A stretch of 33,646 nt of DNA, taken from an uncultured Clostridia bacterium (lineage in GTDB: Bacteria > Bacillota > Clostridia > Christensenellales > Borkfalkiaceae). The notes under the pieces are model-generated. The model searched no databases and was not told where the DNA came from. It saw only the letters and a program-made list of their open reading frames with translations. Within the stretch, counting starts at the first letter, position 1. Each line of letters starts with the position of its first letter. Shown here piece by piece: positions 1-7,807 of this stretch. A program made the position numbers and the translations under genes. The stretch is taken from assembly GCA_947625025.1 (NCBI GenBank), contig CANQMQ010000017.1, positions 1-33,646 of the forward strand, read 5' to 3'.

Positions 1-56
1 ATACGATAAGCCTTGTAAAATAGAAAGAGTTTTTTGGAAGATTTCGGGCATTTTCG

Positions 57-89
57 GTACACGGAATAAGATATTCCGCGTACTTTTTT
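57..89 (+). terminator. intrinsic terminator of an upstream gene
   Basis: An interrupted inverted repeat (GTAC-CGGAAT paired with ATTCCG-GTAC, loop around 68-72) is followed by six T residues at 84-89. It would end a rightward transcript that begins before the window. No coding sequence for that transcript is visible in the first 56 bases. Confidence 0.6.
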
Positions 90-140
90 GATGTGGGGAA
101 TCAAATGCGCCTGCGCATGCTCTCCCGCAGTCTCCATCAA

Positions 141-166
141 AACAAAAAAAGCACCCGAAAGGGTGC
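141..166 (-). terminator. terminator of the tRNA cluster
   Basis: On the minus strand GCACCC-TTTC-GGGTGC (151-166) is followed by a run of seven T. It lies just after tRNA-Cys, the last gene of the leftward tRNA cluster. Confidence 0.85.
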
Positions 167-169
167 TTA

Positions 170-244
170 TGGAGGCGCCACCCGGATTTGAACCGGGGAG
201 TCAGGGTTTTGCAGACCCTTGCCTTACCACTTGGCTATGGCGCC
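170..244 (-). tRNA. tRNA-Cys (GCA)
   Basis: The minus strand folds as a full cloverleaf. The acceptor stem is GGCGCCA/TGGCGCC, the anticodon arm is AGGGT-CTGCAAA-ACCCT with anticodon GCA, and a GGTTCAAATCC T-arm follows. The discriminator is U, as expected for cysteine tRNA, and the CCA end is encoded (170-172). It is the last gene of a three-tRNA leftward cluster. Confidence 0.95.
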
Positions 245-266
245 AAAAAAAACAGCGCGGAGCTGT
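245..266 (-). terminator. terminator-like hairpin between tRNA-Gly and tRNA-Cys
   Basis: On the minus strand ACAGC-TCCGC-GCTGT (252-266) is followed by seven T running straight into the first base of tRNA-Cys. It looks like an intrinsic terminator inside the cluster, so some transcripts may end after tRNA-Gly. It could instead be only a processing hairpin. Confidence 0.6.
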
Positions 267-269
267 GTT

Positions 270-344
270 TGGAGCGGGAAACGAGACTCGAACCCGCGAC
301 ATCCACCTTGGCAAGGTGGCGCTCTACCACTGAGCTATTCCCGC
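270..344 (-). tRNA. tRNA-Gly (GCC)
   Basis: Minus-strand cloverleaf with acceptor GCGGGAA/TTCCCGC. The anticodon arm is CCACC-TTGCCAA-GGTGG with anticodon GCC, and the T-arm carries GGTTCGAGTC. The CCA end is encoded at 270-272. It sits between tRNA-Val and tRNA-Cys. Confidence 0.95.
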
Positions 345-367
345 ATAAGAAGCTATCCGCGCTGTAT

Positions 368-443
368 TGGTGGAAGTTATAGGGTTCGAACCTATGACCC
401 CCTGCTTGTAAGGCAGGTGCTCTCCCAGCTGAGCTAAACTTCC
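368..443 (-). tRNA. tRNA-Val (UAC)
   Basis: Minus-strand cloverleaf with acceptor GGAAGTT/AACTTCC. The anticodon arm is CCTGC-CTTACAA-GCAGG with anticodon TAC (UAC), and the T-arm carries GGTTCGAACC. The CCA end is encoded at 368-370. It is the first gene behind the promoter at 458-486. Confidence 0.95.
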
Positions 444-457
444 GAACTTGCTTGATT

Positions 458-486
458 ACTATACCACATCCGCAAAAAGAATGCAA
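458..486 (-). promoter_or_regulatory. promoter of the tRNA cluster
   Basis: On the minus strand a -35 TTGCAT (481-486), a 17-base spacer and a -10 TATAGT (458-463) preceded by TGG (extended -10) place the start about 8 bases before tRNA-Val. Confidence 0.8.
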
Positions 487-578
487 GCGTTTTTGGCGTA
501 AAACAAAAAATTTTTTTATTTTCCCGTATGCCGCCCATCCTTTCCCGAAAAGGGCATCGCATTGCCCCCCGAAATTTG

Positions 579-607
579 TTTACAAAGGGCGGCGGGCGTG
601 GTATACT
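579..607 (+). promoter_or_regulatory. promoter of the HMA gene, probably leaderless
   Basis: -35 TTTACA (579-584), a 17-base spacer and extended -10 TGG-TATACT (602-607). Transcription would start about 7 bases later, at or next to the ATG at 614, so the mRNA should have no 5' leader. Confidence 0.7.
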
Positions 608-613
608 TTTCCC

Positions 614-838
614 ATGAAGAAGGTAATTGAAATCGAAGATCTTTGCTGTAAGCGGTGTGCCGAGCGGGCAGAAAAGAAACTGCTCCTCTCCGATGGGGTT
701 ACGGGCGCACGGGCGGACTATAAAAAGAACCGCATCTTTGTGGATGCCGCCCTTCCCGATGAGGCCCTCTGCGCCATCCTGCAGGATGCGGGGTTTTCGG
801 TGAAGGAGATCCGCCCCCGCAAGGGCATCTTCGGGTGA
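614..838 (+). CDS. small heavy-metal-associated (HMA) domain protein
   Basis: A 74-residue soluble protein, the usual length of a free-standing HMA domain of the CopZ type. The metal loop near the N-terminus reads L-C-C-K-R-C (Cys11, Cys12, Cys15), which fits the family CxxC pattern with an extra cysteine. The rest shows the expected beta-alpha-beta-beta-alpha-beta order: helix at 14-24, strand around KNRIFVDA, and a final GFSVKEI strand. Such proteins bind Cu(I) or Zn(II) and pass it to P-type ATPases, but no transporter lies nearby, so the metal and partner are unknown. The start is ATG 614. No Shine-Dalgarno sequence precedes it, because the -10 box ends 6 bases upstream; a longer frame to 452 crosses the promoter and is unlikely. 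Confidence 0.8.
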   Translation: MKKVIEIEDLCCKRCAERAEKKLLLSDGVTGARADYKKNRIFVDAALPDEALCAILQDAGFSVKEIRPRKGIFG

Positions 839-856
839 GGGAAGGGGCACCGTAAG

Positions 857-881
857 GGTTACGGTGAGGGTTGCCGTAACC
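857..881. other. hairpin after the HMA gene
   Basis: GGTTACGG and CCGTAACC form a perfect 8-bp stem with a 9-base loop. A further ACCGTAA copy at 850 gives an alternative pairing. There is no T-run, so it is either a weak factor-dependent terminator or an mRNA 3'-end stabiliser. Confidence 0.4.
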
Positions 882-926
882 GTTCCTTGAAGCCCTTGAA
901 AATCCCCACAAATATTTGCAAAACGC

Positions 927-955
927 TTGCCTTTTGGGGGCGGAATTGTTATAAT
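927..955 (+). promoter_or_regulatory. promoter of the ileS leader
   Basis: -35 TTGCCT (927-932), a 17-base spacer and a perfect -10 TATAAT (950-955) preceded by TGT. The start is expected near 962, giving an untranslated leader of about 284 bases that contains the T-box. Confidence 0.85.
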
Positions 956-961
956 GGAGAA

Positions 962-1200
962 AACTGAATACCAAAAGCGTCTGAGAAAGGATAGGTCCGC
1001 AGCGGTAAGCCGTATACAGAGAATCCCGCAAGGTGAGAGGGGAGAGCGGTGCGGTGCGGGTATCCCCTTTCGAGCTTGCAGGGGGAAATGAGAGTAACTC
1101 TGCACGGGTTCGCAAGCCGTGATCCTTGCGGCAAATGTCTGTTTGTTTTGGTGGTTGATATGCCTTCGCGTATTCCAAAACGCGGAGGCAAATTTTATAT
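962..1200 (+). ncRNA. T-box leader responding to tRNA-Ile
   Basis: The leader between the promoter and ileS has the marks of a T-box riboswitch. There is a Stem I with an AGAGA motif (1018-1022) and a distal GGTGAGA loop (1032-1038). The specifier loop carries ATC (1062-1064), an Ile codon, just before the 3' side CCCTTTCGAG. A Stem III follows (CACGG/CCGTG, about 1103-1121). The T-box itself holds GGTGGT (1150-1155), able to pair with an ACCA tRNA end. An 11-bp terminator stem (1161-1171 with 1180-1190) is followed by a weak T-rich tract. Its 5' arm overlaps TGCC, which can also pair with GGCA at 1130-1133 as the antiterminator. Uncharged tRNA-Ile should allow read-through into ileS. The T-box core deviates from the usual GGTGGTACCGCG. 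Confidence 0.82.
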
Positions 1201-1245
1201 CAAAAATTTTGCCCGAAATTCGGGCGGGGAGCATAGGAGCATACC

Positions 1246-4200
1246 ATGTACGAGAAAGTGGATACGTCGCTCGATTTTGTAGAGCGGGAGAAGGAAGTCG
1301 TCTCCTTCTGGAAGCAAAATCACGTCTTTGAGAAGTCGGTAGAGAAGAATGCGGGCGGGGAGGAATTCTCCTTCTTCGATGGGCCGCCCACCGCCAACGG
1401 CAAGCCGCACATCGGGCATGTCTTGACGCGCGTCATGAAGGATATCATCCCCCGCTACCACACGATGAAGGGCAGGCATGTCCTCAGGAAGGCGGGTTGG
1501 GATACGCACGGCCTTCCCGTAGAGCTCGAGATCGAAAAGTCCTTGGGCCTCGACGGCAAGAAGGACATCGAGCGTTACGGCATCGGGCCCTTCAATAAGA
1601 AGTGCAAGGAATCGGTATTCAAATATCAGAGCGAATGGGAGAAGATGAGCGACCGCGTGGGGTATTGGGTAGACATGGATCACCCCTACGTCACCTATCA
1701 CGATGATTACATCGAATCGGAGTGGTGGGCGCTCAAGGAGATCTACAAGAAGGGCCTCCTCTATAAGGGGCATAAGATCGTTCCGTTCTGCCCCCGTTGC
1801 GGCACCGCCATCTCGTCCCATGAGGTCGCACAGGGCTATAAGACGGTGAAGGAGACCTCCGCCGTCGTCCGCTTCAAAGTGAAGGGGGAGGAGAAGTACA
1901 TCCTCGCGTGGACGACGACGCCGTGGACCCTCCCCTCCAACGTGGCGCTCTGCATGAATCCCGAGGAAAACTATGTGGAGATCGATGCGGACGGGGTGCA
2001 CTACATCCTCGCCGAGGCCTTGGCAGACAAGTTCTTCGAGGGCTACACCGTCGTAGACCGCCGCACGGGCAGGGGATACGAGGGCACCAAGTATGAGCCG
2101 CTCTTCCCGTATGCCGAGGCGGAGCTTCGTGAAAATAAGGATTGGAAGCGGGTGTACGAGGTGGTATGCGACCCCTACGTCACCTTAACCGACGGCACGG
2201 GCGTCGTACACATCGCACCCGCCTTCGGGCAGGACGACTACAACGTGGGCAAGCATTACGGCCTTCCCGTCATTGCCCTCGTCAATGAGAGGGGGCGGTT
2301 CGACGGCCGTTGCCCCGACCTCGACGGCCTCTTCATGAAGGATGCTGATAAGGTCCTCCTCAAGAAATTAAGGGAAGAGGGCAAGCTCTTCAAGGCTCTC
2401 CCCTTCGAGCATGAATATCCGCACTGCTGGCGTTGCGATACGCCCCTCATGTATTACGCCCGCTCGAGTTGGTTCATCAAGACGACGGCGGTCAAGGAGC
2501 AACTGATTGCCTCCAACCGCTCGGTGAATTGGATGCCCGAGACCATCAAAGAGGGGAGAATGGGGAACTTCCTCGAGAACGTCATCGATTGGGGGCTCTC
2601 GCGGGACCGCTATTGGGGTACCCCGCTCCCCGTTTGGGTCTGCCCCGATTGCGGTGGAATTGAGGTGATCGGTTCCCGCAAGGAGCTCTCCGAAAAGACG
2701 GGGGCACCCGTAACCACCGAACTGCACCGCCCCTACCTCGATACGCTCACCTGCACCTGCCCGCACTGCGGCGGCACGATGAAGCGCACCCCCGAAGTCA
2801 TAGACTGTTGGTTCGATTCGGGCTCCATGCCCTTCGCGCAGTACCACTATCCCTTCGAACACGAAGATCTCTTCCGTGAGACCTTCCCCGCAGACTTCAT
2901 CTGCGAGGCCGTGGACCAGACGAGGGGTTGGTTCTATGTGCTCCTCGTCATTTCCACCATCCTCTTCGGGCGGGCTCCTTTCAAGAACTGCATCGTGTTG
3001 GGGCACGTCAACGATAAGGACGGCAACAAGATGAGCAAGCACAAGGGCAACGTGGTAGACCCGTGGACGGTGCTCGATAAGCAGGGTGCAGACGCCGTGC
3101 GGTGGTATTTCTATACCAACAGCGCCCCGTGGATCCCTTCCCGCTTCTATGGGGAGGCCGTCTCCGAAGTCCAGCGCAAGTATCAGGGCACCCTCTGGAA
3201 TACCTACGCCTTCTTCACCCTCTATGCGGATATCGACGGATACGACCCGAGCAAGTACGATATCAAGACCTGTAAGCTCTCCCTCATGGATAGGTGGGTG
3301 CTCTCCAAGCTCAATACCCTCGTGCACGAAGTGGATGAATGGCTGAACGGTTACAACATCACGGATAGCGCCCGCGCCATCCAGGATTTCGTGGATGAGC
3401 TCTCGAATTGGTACGTCCGCCGCGGCAGAGACCGCTATTGGGGAGACGGCATGACGGAGGATAAGGCGGCGGCGTATACCACGCTCTACACCGTTCTCGT
3501 CACCCTCGCAAAGCTCACCGCGCCCTACACGCCCTTCATGTCCGAACTCATCTACCGCAATCTCGTGGTGCCCTTCTTCCCGGCAGCTCCCATCTCCGTA
3601 CACCTCTGCGACTATCCCGTTGCGGACATGGTATGGGTGAATGAGACGCTCGAGGCGGGAATGGAGAATGCCATCCGCGTGGTGGAGCTCGGGCGGAGCG
3701 CCCGTAGCGCCAACTCCCTCAAGAACCGCCAGCCCCTTGCGGAGATGCTCGTCGCGAGCGATAAGCCGCTCGGCATCGAAGGGGAGCTCGCTTCCGTCGT
3801 GCTCGATGAGCTCAACGTGAAGCATTATCGCTCGGTGGGGGACGCGGAGGAGCTCGTGGGCTACACCTTAAAGCCGCAACTGCGCACCTTGGGGCCCAAG
3901 TACGGCAAACAGCTCAAGGTCATCACCGAATTTTTGAAGGATTGCAACGCCCGCGAAGTGGTGAATGCGGTGCGGGGCGGCGGAACGTATACCCTCTCCC
4001 TTGCAGGGAGCGAGGTCGTCCTCTCCGAAGAGGACCTCCAGATCTTCACTTCCTCCGCCGCAGGCTATGCCGCAGCACAGGATCGGGGTATTACGGTAGC
4101 CCTCGATACCCGCCTCACCGAGGAGCTTCTCGATGAGGGCGCCGAGCGCGAACTCGTCTCCCGCATCCAATCCATGCGCAAGGAAGCGGGGTTCGAAGTG

Positions 4201-4377
4201 ACGGACAGGATCTCCATCTACTACACCGCCGAAGGCAGGGCGGCGCGGGTCTTGAAGGAGGGGAGCCTCAAGAAGGACGTCCTCGCCTCCAACATCGAGG
4301 AAGGGGCGCACGAGGGCTTTACGAAGCAGCTCGATGTCAACGGGGACCCCGTGACCCTCACCGTCGTCAAAGATTAA
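1246..4377 (+). CDS. ileS: isoleucyl-tRNA synthetase
   Basis: A 1043-residue class I synthetase that charges tRNA-Ile with isoleucine. The HIGH signature is at residues 55-58 (PHIGH) and the KMSKS signature reads KMSKH at 595-599. GWDTHGLP follows the first Rossmann strand, as in IleRS. The editing (CP1) region carries two cysteine pairs (CPRCG near residue 183, CWRCD near 397). The chain is about 100 residues longer than the common bacterial type and has no C-terminal CxxC-FPG zinc finger. Together with GWDTHGLPVE this resembles the second, eukaryote-like IleRS lineage that is often less sensitive to mupirocin; that assignment is inferred. The start ATG at 1246 follows TAGGAG by 6 bases. Expression is expected to be controlled by the T-box leader upstream. 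Confidence 0.97.
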   Translation: MYEKVDTSLDFVEREKEVVSFWKQNHVFEKSVEKNAGGEEFSFFDGPPTANGKPHIGHVLTRVMKDIIPRYHTMKGRHVLRKAGWDTHGLPVELEIEKSLGLDGKKDIERYGIGPFNKKCKESVFKYQSEWEKMSDRVGYWVDMDHPYVTYHDDYIESEWWALKEIYKKGLLYKGHKIVPFCPRCGTAISSHEVAQGYKTVKETSAVVRFKVKGEEKYILAWTTTPWTLPSNVALCMNPEENYVEIDADGVHYILAEALADKFFEGYTVVDRRTGRGYEGTKYEPLFPYAEAELRENKDWKRVYEVVCDPYVTLTDGTGVVHIAPAFGQDDYNVGKHYGLPVIALVNERGRFDGRCPDLDGLFMKDADKVLLKKLREEGKLFKALPFEHEYPHCWRCDTPLMYYARSSWFIKTTAVKEQLIASNRSVNWMPETIKEGRMGNFLENVIDWGLSRDRYWGTPLPVWVCPDCGGIEVIGSRKELSEKTGAPVTTELHRPYLDTLTCTCPHCGGTMKRTPEVIDCWFDSGSMPFAQYHYPFEHEDLFRETFPADFICEAVDQTRGWFYVLLVISTILFGRAPFKNCIVLGHVNDKDGNKMSKHKGNVVDPWTVLDKQGADAVRWYFYTNSAPWIPSRFYGEAVSEVQRKYQGTLWNTYAFFTLYADIDGYDPSKYDIKTCKLSLMDRWVLSKLNTLVHEVDEWLNGYNITDSARAIQDFVDELSNWYVRRGRDRYWGDGMTEDKAAAYTTLYTVLVTLAKLTAPYTPFMSELIYRNLVVPFFPAAPISVHLCDYPVADMVWVNETLEAGMENAIRVVELGRSARSANSLKNRQPLAEMLVASDKPLGIEGELASVVLDELNVKHYRSVGDAEELVGYTLKPQLRTLGPKYGKQLKVITEFLKDCNAREVVNAVRGGGTYTLSLAGSEVVLSEEDLQIFTSSAAGYAAAQDRGITVALDTRLTEELLDEGAERELVSRIQSMRKEAGFEVTDRISIYYTAEGRAARVLKEGSLKKDVLASNIEEGAHEGFTKQLDVNGDPVTLTVVKD

Positions 4378-4403
4378 AAAACTCCCTGCCGTTTGGCAGG
4401 GAG
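4376..4403 (-). terminator. terminator of the M20 dipeptidase gene
   Basis: On the minus strand CTCCCTGCC-AAAC-GGCAGGGAG (4382-4403) is followed by six T. The T-run overlaps the ileS stop codon on the other strand, so the convergent genes share almost no spacer. No T-run serves the plus strand. Confidence 0.85.
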
Positions 4404-4419
4404 GGTAGTAGCCCATAAT

Positions 4420-5688
4420 TTATTGGGTGAGGCGGCGGATGGCCGTCTTGTAGATGTTCAGAAGGAGCTCTACGCGCTCTACCGTGATGTACTCATCGGG
4501 GCGGTGAATGACGGGCTCATCCCCGGGGAATTCGGGGCCGAAGCCGACGCCGCACTTGAGCGCCCTCGCATAGGTGCCGCCGCCGATGGCAACGGGCTCC
4601 GCCTCCCGCCCCGTGCACTCCTCAAAGACCTCGAGAAGCGTCTTGCATAGGGGGCTGTTCTTGTCTACGAGAAGGGGCGCCTGATGGTGGACCGTTTCAT
4701 ACTTTACGCCGAACTTTGCAAGCGCTTCGTGCACCTTATCCACGGACATGGTAGCGGGATATCGTATGTCGCACAGAATTTGAAGGGTACGGCGGCGGTA
4801 CTTCGCCATGTTGGGAGAGAGCGTCAAAGGGCCCGTCTCGTCCCTGAAATTTTTGAGGCCGTAACAGTCGTCGAAGAGGCAGGAGACCACCCGCGCCACC
4901 GAATCATTCTTTTCGGAGAAGTAGCGGAGCATGGGCAGAAGGGCGTTCTCCCCCTGTTCGGGCGTGGAGCCGTGGGCGCTCTTGCCGCGGGATATGAGCT
5001 TGTTGCCGTCGCATATGAGGCCGTACTTTTGTGCCTTCTGCGGGGCGAGGGTGCGGGGGGTCGCCGAGCAATAGTCGCACACCATGTTGGAGCTCTTGCC
5101 GCCCTCCAAATAGAGGAAGGGGGATTTCTCGATGGGGAAGTGGAGCCTTACGTGCAGGATGCCCTTCTCCGCATAGATGACGGGGAAATCGGCATCGGGG
5201 GAGAAGCCCTCCTCGGGCATATGCGCCACCGAATTATAGTGACGGATACACTCCCATCCGCTCTCTTCGTTGCAACCGAGAATGAGCTTTACCTTACGGA
5301 AGGGGAGAAAGCCTTCATCCTTGAGCGCCTTCATCGCATACAGACAGCACATCGCGGGGCCCTTATCGTCTACGGCGCCCCTGCCCCAAATTTTTCCGTC
5401 CTCTACGATCCCGCCGAAGGGGTCCTTCGTCCAACCGTCGCCCGCGGGAACGACGTCGAGATGGCACAGAATGGCAAATTCTTCCCCTTCGCCGAAGATC
5501 ACCTCCCCGGCGTAGCCATCGTAGTTGTGGGTCTCGAAGCCCATGCCCCGTGCGAGGCTTAAAAAGTGCTCGAGGCAGGCGAGTGCGCCCTGCCCGAAGG
5601 GGGCGCGGCGGTTGCCCTTTTGCAGGGACGAGTCGAAGCGTATGCTTTCCGAAATGCTCCTCACCGTAGGAGCGAGATAATCGTTCAT
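4420..5688 (-). CDS. M20 family dipeptidase (PepV/Sapep-like)
   Basis: A 422-residue cytoplasmic metallopeptidase of the M20 clan. The di-zinc site is visible: HLDVVP (His76, Asp78), GRGAVDDKGP (bridging Asp107/108) and GCNEESGWE (Glu141/142). The NEESGW form is typical of PepV-like dipeptidases, which cleave dipeptides during nitrogen recycling. A lid domain spans roughly 170-330, and a late GGGTYARA loop with a C-terminal HRPDEY contribute the remaining ligand region. The start is ATG 5688, 8 bases after GGAGGA, rather than the longer frame to 5760, which would run through the promoter. The gene is monocistronic, with its own promoter at 5722-5750 and terminator at 4376-4403. Confidence 0.92.
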   Translation of the reverse strand: MNDYLAPTVRSISESIRFDSSLQKGNRRAPFGQGALACLEHFLSLARGMGFETHNYDGYAGEVIFGEGEEFAILCHLDVVPAGDGWTKDPFGGIVEDGKIWGRGAVDDKGPAMCCLYAMKALKDEGFLPFRKVKLILGCNEESGWECIRHYNSVAHMPEEGFSPDADFPVIYAEKGILHVRLHFPIEKSPFLYLEGGKSSNMVCDYCSATPRTLAPQKAQKYGLICDGNKLISRGKSAHGSTPEQGENALLPMLRYFSEKNDSVARVVSCLFDDCYGLKNFRDETGPLTLSPNMAKYRRRTLQILCDIRYPATMSVDKVHEALAKFGVKYETVHHQAPLLVDKNSPLCKTLLEVFEECTGREAEPVAIGGGTYARALKCGVGFGPEFPGDEPVIHRPDEYITVERVELLLNIYKTAIRRLTQ

Positions 5689-5721
5689 TCCCGATTCCTC
5701 CGTGATTTGTATTGTGAAGCC

Positions 5722-5750
5722 ATTGTAGCAAAATCGGAGAGGGAAGTCAA
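5722..5750 (-). promoter_or_regulatory. promoter of the M20 dipeptidase gene
   Basis: On the minus strand -35 TTGACT (5745-5750), a 17-base spacer and -10 TACAAT (5722-5727) preceded by TGC. Confidence 0.85.
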
Positions 5751-5858
5751 CGAAAACCAATCGTATGCGATGAAAGGAAAAATATTATCAAACAACCCCC
5801 ATTTTTGGTGCCAAAACTTGAAAGTTATGATACAATACTGCCAAGAGGAAATGTGAAA

Positions 5859-6566
5859 ATGCACGAAGGTCACAGGGAACGAATGCGTATACGGCTCGAG
5901 CGGGAAGCGGGAAACCTCGAGGACCATGAACTTTTGGAGATCCTTCTGTTTTTTGCGACGCCGCGCGTCAACACCAATCCGCTCGCCCACGAGCTTTTGA
6001 ATGCCTTCGGCGGGCTCGAAGGGATCCTGACGGCGGATATCAAGGAACTCGAAAAGATCAAGGGCATCGGCGATTCCACGCTGAGCCTGCTCACCTGCAT
6101 GTCTGAATTCGGAAGGCGTACGCAGAGCAATCGGGATAACTACCCCAAGCTCACCAATGCGGAGTCCTTTCATAAATTTGTGAGGGAGCGGTTCGATGGG
6201 CTCGAGGATGAAGTCGTGGAGCTCTACGCCGTCGATCGGGGCAGTCGGGTGTATTTCATCAAGCGGCTCCGCTCCGCGGAACAGACGCGGGCGAAGCTCA
6301 ACCCCGCCGATGTCTCCCGCTTCCTCGCCTATGTGCGCCCGTACGGGCTCGCCATCTCCCACAATCATCCGTCTGCGCCCGCCGAGCCCTCCATCGAGGA
6401 TGATAGGTTTACCCTCGATATGCTGCTCATTTGCACGTTCAACGGCGTACGCATGTTCGACCACGTCATTGCGGGCAAGGGGGGTGTGTTCAGCTATTTC
6501 GCCGAGGGCAAGCTTCAGACCCTCAAAGACCGTGCCGCCAGAATTTCGGGGGTGACTGTACCGTGA
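5859..6566 (+). CDS. radC: RadC/JAB-domain protein
   Basis: A 235-residue RadC family protein. Residues 1-90 carry the N-terminal helical part with a helix-hairpin-helix (IKGIGDSTL near 68), and the C-terminal half is the JAB/MPN fold. The metal site HNHPS...PSIEDD gives the HxH, Ser and Asp of the JAMM motif, all present. RadC was once linked to DNA repair, but its actual reaction is not established. The start ATG 5859 follows AGAGGA by about 10 bases; an upstream ATG at 5851 runs directly into TGA. The stop overlaps the GTG of the next gene by four bases, so it is co-translated with the sensor kinase. This pairing with a two-component system is unusual. Confidence 0.9.
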   Translation: MHEGHRERMRIRLEREAGNLEDHELLEILLFFATPRVNTNPLAHELLNAFGGLEGILTADIKELEKIKGIGDSTLSLLTCMSEFGRRTQSNRDNYPKLTNAESFHKFVRERFDGLEDEVVELYAVDRGSRVYFIKRLRSAEQTRAKLNPADVSRFLAYVRPYGLAISHNHPSAPAEPSIEDDRFTLDMLLICTFNGVRMFDHVIAGKGGVFSYFAEGKLQTLKDRAARISGVTVP

Positions 6567-7798
6567 AAGAACCGGGAAAAGTTTCATTTTTCGAGGCCCA
6601 ACTCCTATCGGGGAACGTCGTCAAATACGGAAAATTTGCAATTTTCGGCGTCCTCATCGTCGTAGAGCTCTTCCTCGTTGCCAATAATTGGGATGCGACC
6701 GTGTTCGGCGTTGCCGCATGGCAGGTGCTCGTGCCCGTGTGCGTATTCCTCGTGGCGGAGAACGCCATCAAGTTCTGGGCGGTGCCCGAGCGCATCGTCC
6801 CCATGAAGATCGTCTGCTACGTCTCGGATTTCCTTGCCCTCCTTGCGCTCACCGTCTTTTCGGACGGCACCCTCATCTCCACGCTCTACGTCGTCATTCT
6901 CACCGAATTCTACCTCACCCAAAAGGACCTTCGGGGAAGCATTGCGATGGGGGCATCGTGTTTGGGGCTCTTCCTCATCACCTTCATCCTCTCCAATCTC
7001 TTTGCGGGCAAAACCGTGAGCATCATCGCCCTCGCCTCTTCCATGCTCAACGATTTCATCATCATCGTTCTGCACTTCTGCATCATCAACATGACGCTTC
7101 AGATCTACCGCAAGAACATTGAAATTACCAAGGCATTTGAAGAGCTCAATGCGAGCAACGAGAAGCTGCAGGCCGCCAACCTCGAACTTCAGCGCACCAC
7201 CGCCCTCGAGGAGAGGCAGCGCATCGCAAAGGATATCCATGATACGGCGGGGCACTCGATTACCACCGTCATTATGCAGACGGAGGCGGCACGGCTCGTC
7301 ATTGATTCAGACCCCGAAGAGGCAAAGCAGAAGATCTCGGCCGCCAACCTGCAGGCTAAGCATGCCCTGGAGGAGCTTCGGGAGAGCGTGCACCTCCTTT
7401 CGGGCAGCTCCGAGCAGAAGTCCTTAAAGGATGCCCTTCTCGAGATCGTTCACGATTCCACCGATGGCACGGGCATCACCATCCGCTATGACATCGACGA
7501 CGTGAAAGTATGCGATGCCAAGCGCCGCTTCTTCCTGCACGCCCTGAAGGAGGGCATCTCCAACGGCCTCAGGCACGGACATGCTACGGCGTTTTGGTTT
7601 GAATTCAAATCGAAAGCCGAACATATCACCTTCCTGCTCTCCGATAACGGCGTGGGGCAGGAGCTCTCCGAATTCCATGAAGGCTTCGGGCTCGGCGGTA
7701 TGCAGAAGCGTGCCGCCGCCCTCGGGGGCGAAGTTTGGTTCGAAACGGAGCCCGATGAAGGATTTGAGCTGCACGCCGTCCTTCCCCAAGATAAATAA
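6563..7798 (+). CDS. membrane sensor histidine kinase, NarL/LiaS type
   Basis: A 411-residue kinase starting at GTG 6563, which overlaps the radC stop by four bases. About six hydrophobic segments fill residues 20-190 with very short loops, so the sensor appears to lie in the membrane rather than in an extracellular domain. A coiled-coil linker (about 195-220) leads to the HisKA_3 dimerisation helix, where RIAKDIHDTAGHS holds the phospho-acceptor His226. The ATPase domain has EGISNGLRHG (N box), DNGVGQ (G1) and GFGLGGM (G2). It should phosphorylate the adjacent regulator. The arrangement resembles LiaS- or DesK-type sensors of envelope stress, but the signal cannot be read from the sequence. 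Confidence 0.92.
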   Translation: MKEPGKVSFFEAQLLSGNVVKYGKFAIFGVLIVVELFLVANNWDATVFGVAAWQVLVPVCVFLVAENAIKFWAVPERIVPMKIVCYVSDFLALLALTVFSDGTLISTLYVVILTEFYLTQKDLRGSIAMGASCLGLFLITFILSNLFAGKTVSIIALASSMLNDFIIIVLHFCIINMTLQIYRKNIEITKAFEELNASNEKLQAANLELQRTTALEERQRIAKDIHDTAGHSITTVIMQTEAARLVIDSDPEEAKQKISAANLQAKHALEELRESVHLLSGSSEQKSLKDALLEIVHDSTDGTGITIRYDIDDVKVCDAKRRFFLHALKEGISNGLRHGHATAFWFEFKSKAEHITFLLSDNGVGQELSEFHEGFGLGGMQKRAAALGGEVWFETEPDEGFELHAVLPQDK

Positions 7799-7807
7799 GG
7801 AGTAGTT

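Noticed and set aside
1211-1225. GCCCG-AAATT-CGGGC as the ileS terminator
   Set aside because: Only a 5-bp stem with no T-run after it; the T-box terminator at 1161-1200 is the better candidate.
2368-3825. A 485-codon open frame antisense to ileS
   Set aside because: The sense frame is clearly ileS; the antisense product is low in complexity and unrecognisable.
5803-5836. Promoter for radC around TTTTGGTGCCAAAA and TACAAT
   Set aside because: Two overlapping -10 candidates with poor or badly spaced -35 boxes; not clear enough to annotate.
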